NCBI RefSeq assembly: GCF_000835495.1
Contig: NW_015622543.1
Location: 1,111,720 to 1,175,719, forward strand
Direction of reading: 5' to 3'
DNA: 64,000 nucleotides
From: Cladophialophora immunda
Taxonomy: Eukaryota; Ascomycota; Eurotiomycetes; Chaetothyriales; Herpotrichiellaceae
How positions within the stretch are numbered: position 1 is the stretch's first letter; every line of letters begins with the position of its first letter. The notes beneath the pieces were generated by a model. The model worked only from the letters and a program-made list of their open reading frames with translations, made no database searches and was not told where the DNA came from. The translations under genes were made by a program, and so were the position numbers. Of this stretch, positions 12,201 to 23,690 are shown piece after piece.

Positions 12201-14663
12201 TCGACCCTGGCGAACTTCGTCTGTAGGACTCTTCAAACGAGGGAAAGATGGATTTGTCCTGTTTCAGCAGTTGCTGAAGAATAGACAACAGTAAAGATTC
12301 ATGTGAAATGAGTTTTTCGCCTCCTCTTGTGCTATAAAACCAGTGTCCAATGATCCAGGCCTGCTTTTGGTCTGTTTCCGTTGCAAGTTGTCGCAGTATG
12401 GCTTTGGCAAGCACTGATTTACCGCTTCCAGGCTTACCCTCCACCCAGAGAATAGCTGCTTGACTATGCTGCCAGCCCAAATACTTACGATGGCACCAAA
12501 GCCAGTCGGTCGTGCCAGAGTCGGCGGCGGCGATCTGCTCAAGTCGAACATGCTGAGCCTCAAAGTCCATCGTTTGCAGGCATTCTGAACGGAGCTCATC
12601 AGTATAGATATATACAAAAATAGAACATATCAAACTTCGGGTCTTAGATGCTCTGGAAAGGTAATTAAGCTGGCACAAAGTAGCATCATGATTCAGGACT
12701 TGCGCCGTGATTCCTTTCTGTCTTGTAAAAGTGAGGAACTATGGATGAAAGGGTGGCGACTTGCCTCTGTACTCGGTGTCGTGATCTATGCTATGGACAC
12801 CAGCCAACGCGGCCTGGATTACCTGAGTTGGAATGGCACCGATGATCAATCGACACTTCCCTGCAGCAGCCATAGTAGACAACTTGCTTAGCAGCTCACT
12901 GGCTCGTGAAGGATCGATGTTTTCTGCATTTTGAAGAGCAACAATGGTGTTTCTCCTAGCGAAGGTCAACGACAGTTCAAAAGCCTTGAAGAGAGGCTTT
13001 AGGAGGGGAGACTTGGACTGCATTAGTAGATTCCTCATAACTTGCTGATCGCCCATGTTGAGTCCCTTGATCCAAGCTTCGATGTCCCCGGCTTCAAGAT
13101 CATCCGAATCGAGTGCTTGGAAGGTGAGAGAGGAAAGGATTTCTGCCACAGTGGTTGCTGCCGTATGCGACATGCTTCCCTTGCCGCTGTTTGTGGTGCC
13201 TTTGCTGTCGGCACAGCAGTGGAAGTATAGTACACGGGTGTCGATGTCTTGAGAAAGACCGCAGTAAGCCGCTGATTCCAGCACGACATGAGGCGATGCT
13301 GTAGGGCTATCCAGGGCCGAGGGCTTCTTGTACCAGAGAACACCGCCATGGTGAAGCCAGGAATTGTAATGAGAAGTATGAAGGAACCATTCGAGAGATG
13401 ATCCTTCAGTAAAGTCACATGCTTTTCGTTGCATCTCTAGAGCAAGGATGGATGCTTCTTGAATTCGATCAAAAAGAGTATGGATCCCTGAGGCCAACAG
13501 GTATTAGCACGCAAAATAGAATCATTCAATGGCTAAGCAAAATTGTACGTACAAGCTCGCTCCTTCAATCTTGTCACTGCAGTTTTCAAGGAGACAAAAG
13601 TCTTTTCCGTTTGAATGTACCTTCTCGTTACTGCCTGAATCTCGTCCAGCTTGTCTGCCTGTTCCAAGCCGACCAATTCCAGACCTTGTTCAACATTGAA
13701 ACGGAATGCTTGTCCATGTTGATACAGATGTGTGTTTTGCTTTTCGAATGTATCGGCAATCGCCTCGGTATTTGTAGTTATTGCGACCAAGGCCTCGCCG
13801 ATCTCGTTCTTCAGGATTGAGTCGCCAAATGCCTTTAGTTGCAACTTGCCCGTACCGATAGAAACGAGACACTTGAGATTGTCCTCAAGTTTCCAACCAC
13901 GGCCTTCACTCCAGATGTCTGAAGCTTCGGTCCAGATTTCGTTGATCGGGTTGTTGGCCCCAGTTGCACCATCGACAAAGCCTTCTCCACCGATCTGGAT
14001 CGGGTCGAAAAAGGATGTGGCTGCAGAAGTGGCCCTGGCCACCTCCCAGATCTTCGCGATGTTTCGGAGGTCATTACCTCGCCTCTCGGAGTAGTAACTG
14101 GAGAGTACGACAGTATCCGAGGTTTGTCTGCTTGTTGCACAAACAAAACTTGGGAACAATGGTCAGTATCAGAGAAAATAATTTGCAAGACAGAGTCAGG
14201 CAGCGCCTCAAACAGGGACTCACGTTCTACAAACGGGTGACTTCTCTTTGAACAATTCATCCTTAGCAAAGCCATGCTTAATCAGTATTTCTTTGATACC
14301 CCTCTCGAGCGCCCCATGGTCGAAGCGGCCCTGTATGCGACCATGAACGTTCACACGGTGATGCAGCTTTGTGAAAATCGCCGGTGACAATATTTTATAT
14401 GCCTCGATGCATTGGTCCACGTCCATTCTCAGTCGTCCGAGCATAATCGCGATCAAGCCGCCCGTGGATGTCCCTCCAATCAGATCGAAATAGTCGCATG
14501 GCTTCGGGGGGTCATCAGGATCCAACCCCTCCATGAGCTTCTTCAAGATCAACAGCGATGAAAGCCCACGTACTCCCCCACCATCCAGAGAAAGAAGGCA
14601 TAGACCCAGACCGTGGCCAGCACCATCCTTGGGGGACGCCATCATCGTATTCTGCTCCTGCAT
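9226..14663 (-). CDS. Patatin-NACHT (NLR-like) signalling protein
   Basis: Exons 14663-14224, 14148-13553, 13487-12765 and 12584-9226 join to 1705 residues. Residues about 20-345 are a patatin-like phospholipase: LSLDGGGVRG (oxyanion hole), GGTSTGG (nucleophile serine) and FVDGATGANNP (catalytic Asp in a DG motif), with TFVCATSRQTSD and RATSAATSFFDP between. Residues about 346-586 look like a degenerate NACHT N-terminal half. Residues about 587 onward are a NACHT NTPase: WVEGKPGSGKS (Walker A), CIIDAMDES (Walker B) and LIILSRP. The last 500 or so residues show no ANK, TPR or WD repeats. Fungal NLRs of this class are known or suspected in heterokaryon incompatibility and innate-like immunity; the lipase is the presumed effector. 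The third intron (12585-12764) needs a GC donor. The start is the first in-frame ATG; the frame is open seven codons further upstream without another ATG. Confidence 0.87.
12765..13487 (-). other. Degenerate NACHT-like segment inside the patatin-NACHT protein
   Basis: This exon encodes about 241 residues between the patatin and the NACHT domain. Its segment SLEWFLHTSHYNSWLHHGG-LWYKK parallels TTDWLWCHRKYLGWQHSQA-LWVEGKPGSGKS in the next exon: the same spacing of Trp/His/Tyr, then LW before the Walker A position. Here the Walker A is replaced by KKPSALDSP, with no GKS. The rest contains helical, NACHT-like sequence (AAGKCRLIIGAIPTQV in place of a sensor strand). I read it as a pseudo-NTPase copy, based on eye alignment only. 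Confidence 0.45.
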
Positions 14664-15552
14664 ACTAGCCTCAGCAGGAAGCAAATTGAAAAGAATCGAA
14701 GCAAGATGGTCTGATCAGGCTGCGGATCGAACAATCTGTTTACCACGAGCTTGATGACACAAGGCTGGCAATGAAGAAATCTCGCGTTCAGGACTTGGAC
14801 TTCTCTGCACTCGCAACCTGTCGTCACAGGGATTCAATGCATTTTCAAGTTGTTTCTTGTCATAGACCTCGAGAAGACTCGATCTAGGGTTAAGATAGAC
14901 ATATTTTCAGCCGTGTGACCCCTCACCTTTGTGTCGAGCTAGACACGTGGTTAGCGTCTCTCCAAGTGAGGCGATTGCCTGCAGGACACCATCAGGAAGC
15001 AGGGTCCTTGATAGGTTGAAACCTGCGGAAGAAAATCTGGCTGGGCCATGCGTTGACCCCTCATCAGGACTGTTCGGCATCGTCGGAGGAGACATGCTAG
15101 CCCAGAGCAAATTGAATCAGGATGAAAGCTATTGTTCGCCCACAGGTAGGATTGGCGGTGATGTGAAAATCGGGTCACCTCTGATATCTGGCAGCTGCTA
15201 GCCGCCGTGCGAGCCGAAGAGTCCTACCTAGAAATTTGGGTGCGGTGTCGCCCTCAGGGAACGTCAGGCGAGCACAGGGCGGCATCAACCTCTTTCCCAA
15301 ACTGGGCGAAGTCGTGAACAGATTTCACTGTCCTCAGCAATCCCTGCTCCCCGCGCTATTGCTGTCCATTGTTGATTCCCTTCGTCATTATACTCTGTCT
15401 TTCAGCGAGTCTGAGCTGTATGCTCTGCGGTCGCTACTGCTGGAGCAGCAGCAGATACAGCAGGATCAGCTTGCGAGTTCTTCAGAATGTGACTGGGTCG
15501 AGCCTTTCGTCTCTCTACTCCGCGATATGAAAGTAGAGGACATATTGGGTAG
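14664..15552. other. Region upstream of the patatin-NACHT gene, with possible gene remnants
   Basis: On the minus strand an ATG at 15095 opens about 55 coding-like residues (MSPPTMPNSPDEGS onward, ending CLARHK) up to a GTGAGG donor near 14927. A second coding-like stretch downstream (KKQLENALNPCDDRL, about 14860-14750) is in a frame that this donor cannot reach. This may be a small decayed gene or an unrecognised 5' exon. On the plus strand a frame at about 15240-15649 is open, starts with TTG and has no known domain. No firm gene is called. Confidence 0.25.
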
Positions 15553-16716
15553 CTACTTGTGCTGGATCACAGGGGAAGAAGGCCTAGATGGTTCTCGCAC
15601 TCGACTTTTGTTCGTGAAAAGAAGACAAGAAATCGGGTGGATGATGTAAAGAGGACGCAACAAGACCCGACCCCACCCCCTGCGCCCAGGAAGTCGACCC
15701 GAAACACGGGGCAAGACGAACAACCTCAGGCACCACCACGATCCTTCTCTTCCTCTGCGCCACTGAAATCCTCGCTCGCGGACCCTTTGTCCCCACACAA
15801 TTCTCTAGACTCCTTCCACGCCCACGCCGTCCGTTCGGGCCTCTCCCCAACCAGCACAGTCTACACAGGCACAACCTACGAGTACCTTGCACAATCCACC
15901 CTTCGACCTTATGGTTTTGACCCACATAGGGTGGGCGGCCAAGGCGATCGCGGGGTCGATCTTATAGGCATCTGGAGGATACCCATCTTGACGCGGCTCG
16001 GCAAATGGAAGGAGAAGAAGAACTACGCGACCACTCCGCAGCATAATGCTTAGGGACTTGGCGAGCTCAATGGAATCGAGACGCACCCACTGAATGTTCT
16101 TGTGCAATGCAAACAGCTAGCGGGTAGGCATGCGAAAATTGGCCCGAATTTGACCAGGGAATTGGATGGGGCGGTCAGAGGGGCGAGCAGTGCAGCTTTG
16201 ATTAACACGCTCTACCCTCCAAGCACTACCGTCAACACGATACTAGAAGGCACAAGCGGAGAGAGCGGCGACGAGGACGAGACACGACAATTAGATGCAC
16301 GGACTCAACCCCCTATCGGTGTTCTAGGAGGCACGAGGCCGGCGACCAAGGGTGTAGTAGACAGCATGTGCCGGTCAACTCGTGGCCTAGTCTGGATCAT
16401 GATGGAGGAAGTCACCGACCAGGACCAAGATTCAGAGTATGGAAACGAGCCACAACTTGATGCAAGTCAAAGAGCCGCGGCGGATGATCCAGAAACGCAC
16501 TCTCAGTCCGGCTCCGGCTCCGGCTCCGTCGTCAACTCGCACCCGAACCCGAACCCGAACCCGAACCTGAAAGGACGGATCAAGCAAATGCTCTGGAACC
16601 AAGCGGCACGCGAAGCCGGTCTTGAAGGTGTGGACGTGATGAACCGATATGCTCCCGACGGCAAAGAGGAGGCAGTCCTGATGCGTGGTGGACGAGTGTG
16701 GGGTGGAAGCTATTAA
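15553..16716 (+). pseudogene. RRG7: RRG7-like mitochondrial respiratory-growth gene with in-frame TAG
   Basis: One frame spanning this interval reads as the fungal RRG7 family (Required for respiratory growth 7, a mitochondrial protein with a restriction-endonuclease-like fold). The family cues are RSFSSSAP (presequence-like), HNSLDSFHAHAVRSGLSP, STVYTGTTYEYLAQS, VGGQGDRGVDLIG, then NVLVQCKQLAGRHAKIGPN and RELDGAV, and a C-terminal segment NQAAREAGLEGVDVMN. The frame is broken by TAG at 16051-16053 inside the variable loop before the VQCK strand. I found no GT donor between about 15955 and that codon, so an intron does not easily remove it. The frame also has no ATG upstream of the conserved region; an upstream exon (for example ATG at 15588) would need a roughly 40-bp intron. 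Either this is a nonsense-mutated copy, or the sequence or gene model hides something. The C-terminal part contains SG and PN repeats. Confidence 0.55.
16510..16565 (+). repeat. Hexanucleotide repeats inside the RRG7-like gene
   Basis: GGCTCC repeats occur at about 16510-16528 and CCCGAA repeats at about 16542-16565. They encode an SGSGSGS and a PNPNPNPN tract in the C-terminal linker of the RRG7-like frame. Such tracts vary in length between strains. Confidence 0.7.
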
Positions 16717-18171
16717 CTATCTTGCACTAACTAACTATACTCTACTGTACTCTACTACGGAGCATATTGTGCCGTATCGTAGCATACGGCAATCCAAAGC
16801 AACCATCCCGTCCTCCTGGTTTAGGAACTTCTTGGTTCTTGGTTCTGGATTCCGGAGCTCAGATTCCAGGCAATCTGAACGCCTAGACATGTCGCTTGTC
16901 AATAGACTCGGTCCCCTAAATGTTGAGTCTCGCACAGATAGCAGTAGTTGGAATCAGGAGGAGTACCACCAGGAGTATCACCAGTAGTAGCACCAGTAGC
17001 AGCAACAGCAGCAGCCAGTCCAGTGCAAATTAGTTGCCCGCCAGCACCCTCCGAGCCGTGGCCGCTCCGCTTGCGATCAAAAATTGAAAAACTAAATTTA
17101 AAAATAAGAACGAGTGGATCAAGAAATTTAACTCGTGAAATCTCGATTCAAAAAATAGTCAGAGGACATGTACACCTGTTGGAATTCCAAGCATATAGGC
17201 AATCTCAGCTAGGGTATGATATGATATGGTGCGGTATCGTACATTGCCTCCCTTATGTCCGTCTCTCTGTCTGTCTCCTGCATCTCGTTCCTCAACGAAC
17301 CAATATGGTAGGAACGGCATGGCATAGCAAGGTGTTCCGCTGTGCCACTGCAACACAAAACCCGAATAACAATGCCAGCGGGGAAACCAAAAAGAAAGAG
17401 GAAAACCCTCAAAACCAGAAAGCACAAGCACAAGCACAAGCACGAGCAGAAGCATAGGAGCTCTATCCCCCAGTCCGCAAGTCTGATACATGCTGGGAGA
17501 AGATCGTCCTCGATCCTCCATCCCACCCTGTCTCCGGCATAAACAACCACATCCATATCTCCTATCCCACCCCATCCCTCCCCCTCCCAACCGGGCATCT
17601 GCGCTTGTGTTCACGGGCCAGCACATTGCCCGCTTCTCAACCACCATCAAACAAAGGAAATATTAAACGTCAATCGTGTGTATTAGTCTTTCACAATTTG
17701 GCCTTGGGCGGTTCCAGGCTGAGAAGGAGCGTATCCCTAATGTCACTCGCGGCCTCGTTGAGGTAGAAGCTCATCCGCTCACAACCGAGCTTCTTGGAGA
17801 CGATGTTGAATTGCGAACTGTTACCACAAGTCAGGATCGTCCTTCCGAGGACGAACAAACGAGAAAGGAGGTGAGGGGAACAAGACCTATTCTCATTAAT
17901 CATATAAGCAATGTCCCATCCTTAACATGGAAATGGAAAGTACACAAGTCGAGATTCCGACGTCGAAATCCCTGTATCTCGGCTCACCTACCACTATGGT
18001 CCTGCCCACCCCGAACGAGACCCAGTTGCTCGCATTAGTAATTACCCCGCCCAGCAACTCCACTGATGGGGATTAGTGGATTTTTACGCCTGTACCTATG
18101 CCGACCAACTGCCAGAATTCTGCCCTTTTATTTTGTCCGTCAAACTATCCGCCAACATCCTCCTACCAACC
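16717..18171. other. Low-complexity intergenic region
   Basis: This contains imperfect CAN/AGC trinucleotide tracts (about 16955-17015), an A-rich stretch (about 17080-17115) and the AGCACA-type repeat listed separately. The ORFs here are products of low complexity. It presumably holds the promoter of the Zn2Cys6 gene at 18172. Confidence 0.45.
17421..17454 (+). repeat. AGCACA/CACAAG-type microsatellite
   Basis: About five to six imperfect hexamer units are visible. The tract is intergenic. Confidence 0.7.
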
Positions 18172-20744
18172 ATGGCCAGATCACGGGCTGACGGGAACGA
18201 CAATGAAGCAACAGGTGCTGCCCCGGGGCAAGAAAAGCACCGCAAGGCAAGAAAGTACGGATTTGCATGTGCGAATTGCCGAAGGCGGAAAGTGAGGTGT
18301 GATGGTGCTTTACCGAGTTGCCGTCGATGTCGGACGAGTGGACTGAAGTGCTGTTTTGATAAGTGAGCCAGCTACACGATCTAAAGCTAGATGAGGGCTA
18401 ATGCCGGAGCTGCAGGAGCCCTTCGATAGCACACTCGGTCGCATTACAGACGAGACTCGATGCTTACGAGTCTCTCATGGATCGACTAGAATGTGCCAAC
18501 GACGGCGAACGACTGCGAATATTGAAGGAGCACTTTGACCAAGACGCCAACAGAAGACAGAGAGACCCGATAATCCCGGACGGGCCATTGTCGGATAGTC
18601 CACATTCGGACCTACCATCAGATGAAGAGATGATCGCCAACGAGACCTCCGTAGACGTCGACGGGCGAATATGTTTTTTTGGCACTACGAGTCTCTATCA
18701 TTACAAGCCAGACCAGTCGACAGCGCCTCGTATGCATCCACTAGGAGAGCTGGCCAGCACGATGTTTCCAGGACCGCAAGTTGCAACGCCAACGTCACAG
18801 TTGTTGGACAGCCCGAGTGACTTTCTCAACCCAGTCGAACAACCTGACATAAAATCGTTCTTGAATACCCACGTCAGCTCTGAGATATGTAACGAGCTGT
18901 TGGAGACCTATTGGTGTTGGCCACACAATATCCACTTCGTGCTCTGCAGAAAGATCTTCATGCGTACGCGTCAATTCCATGCCTCTTTACCTCGAATGTC
19001 TAACTGTTTCTTACAGGAGATCTCATTGCTGGTGGACCTTATGTGACCCCTTTTCTCGTGAATGCGGCTCTTGCGCAAGGAGCTCGGTACTCTGACCGAG
19101 CAGATGCCTCAGAACTGGGGAACTACTTTGCTGAACAGGCAGTGAACCTCATGGCAGCAGAGATACAGAAAGACAGTTCGATTCCCACCATTCAGGCTCT
19201 GCTCATTCTGTCAGGGCATGAAAGCATTATCGGTCGTGCTTCTCAAGCGTGGCTGTTCTCTGGGATGGCGTTTCGGATGATGCGGGACATGGGGATGCAC
19301 ATCCACGAGCGAAAGTTGAGCCTAGCAGGTCAATTCTCGCAGGTAGAGCTCGCTATGCGGCGGCAGATCATGTGGAGCTGCTACACGTGCGACAAGGCAT
19401 TAAGTTTGTTACTTGGCAGAGCGCCGACTATTCACGACACCGTGGCTCTTCCCACTCCTGAAACCATGCTCGACGGGGAAGAGACAGAGGAAGAGGAATG
19501 GAAACCAAGATTCGCGACAACATCAATGTTAGAGATTGGTGTTTCGCAGAAGGCCAAAACAAACAGTCGGTTTGCAGCCTACTGCCGGCTTTGTGTGGTG
19601 AGCAAAGGAGCTCGATGACAGACGAATGAATGAGATCCGCTGACACGTCTTCTAGATAATCGACCGCATCTTGACCACGCTATACTATCGCCGAAAAGCG
19701 TATGCCGACCCGCAACAGCTCCAAGGATTCCTGGAGAGCTCCGTCGAAAAACTCGAGGAGTTCGCGCTAAGTCTTCCACCTGATCTCTTCATCCGAGAGG
19801 ACTGTCGGTTGATTGCCTGCCCACCTCTGCACATCCTTATCTTAAAGTAAGCCTCATTTGCTTCCTTGCTTGTTTTGGGGATCTTTTCCCCTCTGACCGG
19901 AGCACTAGCCTTCTTTACCACGCAACCTTTATCCTACTCTGTCGTCCCTACCGTTCGCAACTGCCACGGGCCCGCGAAATGGCAACGTCTGCGGCCGAGA
20001 TGATCGACCGCCTTATCATGCTGCACATTCGAAGATTCGGTTTCCGGATCGTCACCTATCTGGAGTCATACACCATGTTCGTTGCCTCGACGATCAACGT
20101 TCTCGATCTGAAGGATGGCATCGATAAGGACGGCGCGAGAGCGCGGCTTGCGCTCAACCTGGAGGTGTTGCGGAGTGCCACTGGCACCCCCAGCAGCACG
20201 CGGTGCGTGACCAGTTCCCCAAGCATTGCGCGCTGCGTCGAGATCATCGAGACGCTGCTTCGGGAAAACGAAAAACCCCTCGGCGCAGACAGACCCCAGC
20301 ACGATAAAGGGCCTAGCTCGCCGGCGGGCATGCAAGAAGCCGATACGGGTGCAATGCCCGGCCACCAACAGCCGAATGGAAACCCCTTGGCAGCAATGGC
20401 ACAGCAACCTCCGAGCTTTGAGAGCCATGTCCCACATCCCTTGGCGGTAAATATCAATCTTCCTGCCTCCATTTGTGTGTTGCTATTTTCTCTGACTTCG
20501 TTTCTTGCCCCCGCAGTTTTCCATCCAAGACACATGCGGACGGGGCGAGGCGCCGCCGTTTTCGGATTTCGAGCCCACGTACTTTGACAACTGGCCGGCC
20601 TTTTTCGACAACGAGCCACCCGCGTTTCAGAGCGAGCAGTCTTTCTTCGACGCCGTGAGCGCGCTACCGGCGCCCCTGCCCGGGCGAAGCTGCAGCATGG
20701 ACATGGGAATCACCAGGCCTTCTGGCCACGATGTTGTCGAGTAA
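18172..20744 (+). CDS. Zn2Cys6 transcription factor with fungal-specific middle homology region
   Basis: A binuclear zinc cluster regulator acting in the nucleus. Exons 18172-18362, 18416-18963, 19017-19597, 19656-19846, 19909-20446 and 20517-20744 give 758 residues. The zinc cluster near residues 30-60 has canonical spacing C-x2-C-x6-C-x6-C-x2-C-x6-C (CANCRRRKVRCDG then SCRRC). A dimerisation-like helix follows (VALQTRLDAYESLMDRLE). The fungal-specific middle homology region starts near LIAGGPYVTPFLVNA and includes GARYSDR, MAFRMMRDMGMHIHE and MRRQIMWSCYTCDKA. The acidic, aromatic C-terminus (YFDNWPAFFDNEPP) looks like an activation domain. It is convergent with a second Zn2Cys6 gene 463 bp away. 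Its target genes may be the EthD-like/transporter/epimerase block downstream, but that is inference. Confidence 0.92.
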
Positions 20745-21207
20745 TCGAGCACTCGGCACAGCTGTCCGCCGACTTCCTCCATTTCCCATCTGAAACTAAA
20801 ACAACAACCTGGTAATTCTCCAGTGATTGTGGTTGCTATAGTGATAGTCTCACCAAATATCCGAATGGGTGGACGGCTTTCTCTCAATAATTGGGGTCAA
20901 GGGAAAATACACCAATCTGTCGCAAGAATTGATCTCAGGGCGGTCATAGTGCTCGTCTAAGCATATTCTCACCATATGGAACAAGTTCATTATATACTTG
21001 GAGCTTGAAATAGTACGCATGCTTCTGCTGAACGTCTTGACTTTTATGATGTCTGTTGCCATGCCTCATTCAAACACAAATGTGAATGCAAAGGTGGCCA
21101 TGTTCGCCACGAATTGGCCGAACCACGGCGCAGATGGCCCTATCTTCCGCACCATATCCGGAACCATGTGCGCTCGTACAACAAAGATCCGACTCCATGA
21201 GAGCAGC
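20745..21207. other. Convergent gap between two Zn2Cys6 genes
   Basis: It holds the 3' flanks of both regulators. Only short shadow ORFs were seen. Confidence 0.45.
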
Positions 21208-23690
21208 TCAAGTTTCCGATCCCAATAGATCTGCTTGCTTTGGATTTCGGAACTCGAGCTGGGAAGGGTCAATACCCATGTCGACCTTGTAGCTGCCGTA
21301 TCCCGGTTCTAGGATATTAGCTGCCTCGGATCTAGCGTACTCATCGATGTTCGACATCAAGCCCGAGGCGAATTCGTCAGAGAAGAAGTCCACCGGGTCA
21401 GGCAAGGAGTCGCTCAAAGGCGGCTTCCTCGTGTCTCGAAGATCTGGTTGGCAATCGCCCAGCAAGCTGGAACTAGGAGTCGGGACGGTGCAACCGGTTG
21501 ATTCGTTCTCGTGATTGCTGCCCACCAAGTCACTGTTGACATCCGATCCCGTGGGCTGATTTGGAGAGCTTCCGTGCAGGTCTGCCTGAGCTTTCTCAAA
21601 GAGGCGATAGGCAACTGCGGCGCCCCAGTAGTTGTCTCGCAGTTCTGACAGAACCATCATACAGAGTTGGAACTTGTGCGCGCTCAAAGTTTTCAAGATC
21701 GGCGTGGTAGGTAGCGTCATTTCGACGAGATGGATTTGGATGGCCGGAAATATCGCTGCCAGTCTACCTGGGAGTGTTAGCCCGGGAAGTATAAAGACAG
21801 AACAGCGGCGAAGTCTCCGAGAGACATACGAGAGCGGCTTCAGCCATTTTACCTTGTCCAAGTCAACAAGGCGTTCAAGAGTCACATTGATTTGGGCTGC
21901 TGCAGCTTTGACTTTTGTGCGGGAAAGGGCCTGAAGCGCCTGTGAGGTGGGTTGACGAGACTGGTAGGAGTTCCGCTGTATGTATGGCCTATAGAGTGCG
22001 ATAATGGAAGCTCTGTAAGTCTAGGTGTTAGAGTCTGCTGAGAGGTTCGAGGGAAGCTCCTCACTCGCGAAACATTTTGAGATCGTACGCGTGGAAGGCG
22101 ACGATATCGTCGGTGGTGCCCCCCTCAGCACCATTCGTATCACACTCGAGGATTTCGCTCTCACACCTTTTGACAACCTGCAGACCTGGTAATGACCCTT
22201 GCAGACTGTAAAAGTTCTGGATTGTGTTACCCAGCGCCTTGCTCAACCTCACGAAGTTGACCCAAAGAGTCGCGAGAGTCCTATGGTCAGGGGAGAAATA
22301 TTTCTCGGTGATCGAGTTCGGCAGGGCGTGTAACTCCTTGTAGACATCCTCAGGCACAGGAAACGGTGTATCACAGAATTCAAGTTGGATTCTCATTGGC
22401 CATCCATGGCTCAAAGAGAGCCAGCGATCGCACACGAAGCAGCTCCACCAAATCCGTCGGAACAGGCTAACTTGATCTCGCTGGAAATGGGTCTCTGGGC
22501 CCATGGCATCGAGGTCACGATGGAGACCCATGGTCTGGCACAGAGTGATGGCAGTGCCTGTCCACTGCCAAGCATGCCATGCCGTGGCGCGGTCTTGTGT
22601 GTCGGTGTAGAAGAAAGACAGCAGTAGTGCGGATTGGACTACTTTCACTTTGTCTTTCTCGACGTCGCTGTCGAAAATATACTGTGGGAGAACAGTCTTA
22701 GCACTCACATTCCCGAGTTGCGAGATTGCGAACTCTTACCTTTGCTCGTCGATACATTGCCAACTTCATATCTTTTCGTGATGCATAGCCTGCTTTCTTG
22801 ATTATATGCGCATCGACAAACTTTTGACATGTCAGCCCATTTAACGAAGATCTAGGCTTGATTGCCTACACTTGCGGCTGCGAAAAACACGCTCCATAAA
22901 ACCAGCAAGTTGGCGGCCTCCAGCCGAGGCTTCGTGAAGTCTTCGAAGAAACGACTCGTGTGGATCACAGGAATGAAAGGGTGGACAAGGTGGAAATAAC
23001 GTGAGATGAGCTCCTGACAGATGCTTGCCGCGGGAAGCGACAAGCAACCCTTTTTCCGGAGAAATTCGAGGTCTTCTGGGTCTTGTACTCGCTCCGGAGT
23101 GCTGGTAATGATCTGGTAGCGCGAGGATACGTCCTGTCTGTCACACGGAAGATCCAAAAGCAGACCATTTATCGCTTGCTGATCGCCTGAGATTGTCAAT
23201 TGTTTTCCCGCGTCAGGGTACTCTGAACTCACCTACATAGAGGAGGCCTCGATTCTCGCCCGAGGTCAACTCAGGGTTCTCCATCGCTGTGCCTGTGTCC
23301 CCAGGAGATTCCAGATCCATTCCTGCCAGGGTGCTAGGCATAATCACACCTGGATATGTAGGTGATGTTTCTGTCTCTGGAGAGAGGGGGCCTGCGAGTG
23401 CAGCGGCAGGTAGTGGTGGAATTTCGCTTTCCATATTAGACTGCTTATTCCTGAAATCAACAGCGTGTTTCCTCCTTGTGCTTGATGGAGAATCCAGTCA
23501 GCGATAGATGACCTCGTCGATTGAGCTTGTTCATCGCTCACCTGAATTTCTTGCGAGGCAATACAGTGCACATTACCCGATCATATTGGCAGTTGGCACA
23601 TGGAGATCCAGAGGATACAAAACTGCACCTGACTTTTCTCAGTCGACAGTTCTGGCACGCCACGCTGGATCTTGGGTGCAAAGCCCGCAT
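21208..23690 (-). CDS. Zn2Cys6 transcription factor, cutinase-regulator (CTF1)-like
   Basis: Seven exons (23690-23542, 23450-23233, 23186-22870, 22820-22740, 22696-22065, 22012-21830, 21763-21208) give 711 residues. Exon 1 carries the zinc cluster near residues 10-45 (CQNCRLRKVRC, then PCANC and a final Cys) with an eight-residue central loop. This first exon is easily missed because it is only 149 bp and has no long ORF. The fungal-specific domain begins about residue 150: HPFIPVIHTSRFFEDF, LLVLWSVFFAAASFV, AGYASRKDMKLAMY, WQWTGTAITLCQTMGLHRD, RRIWWSCFVCDRW and SIIALYRPYIQ. This order resembles cutinase transcription factor 1 and related lipid/ester-responsive regulators. Introns are 43-91 bp. 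The gene is divergent from the EthD-like gene, so a regulatory link is plausible but untested. Confidence 0.9.

Noticed and set aside
16001..16053. 53-bp GC-AG intron that would remove the TAG in the RRG7-like frame
   Set aside because: Splicing there changes the reading frame, and the GCAAAT donor is a poor match.
16948..17457. 169-codon ORF after the RRG7-like gene
   Set aside because: It is low complexity, built on trinucleotide and hexanucleotide repeats.
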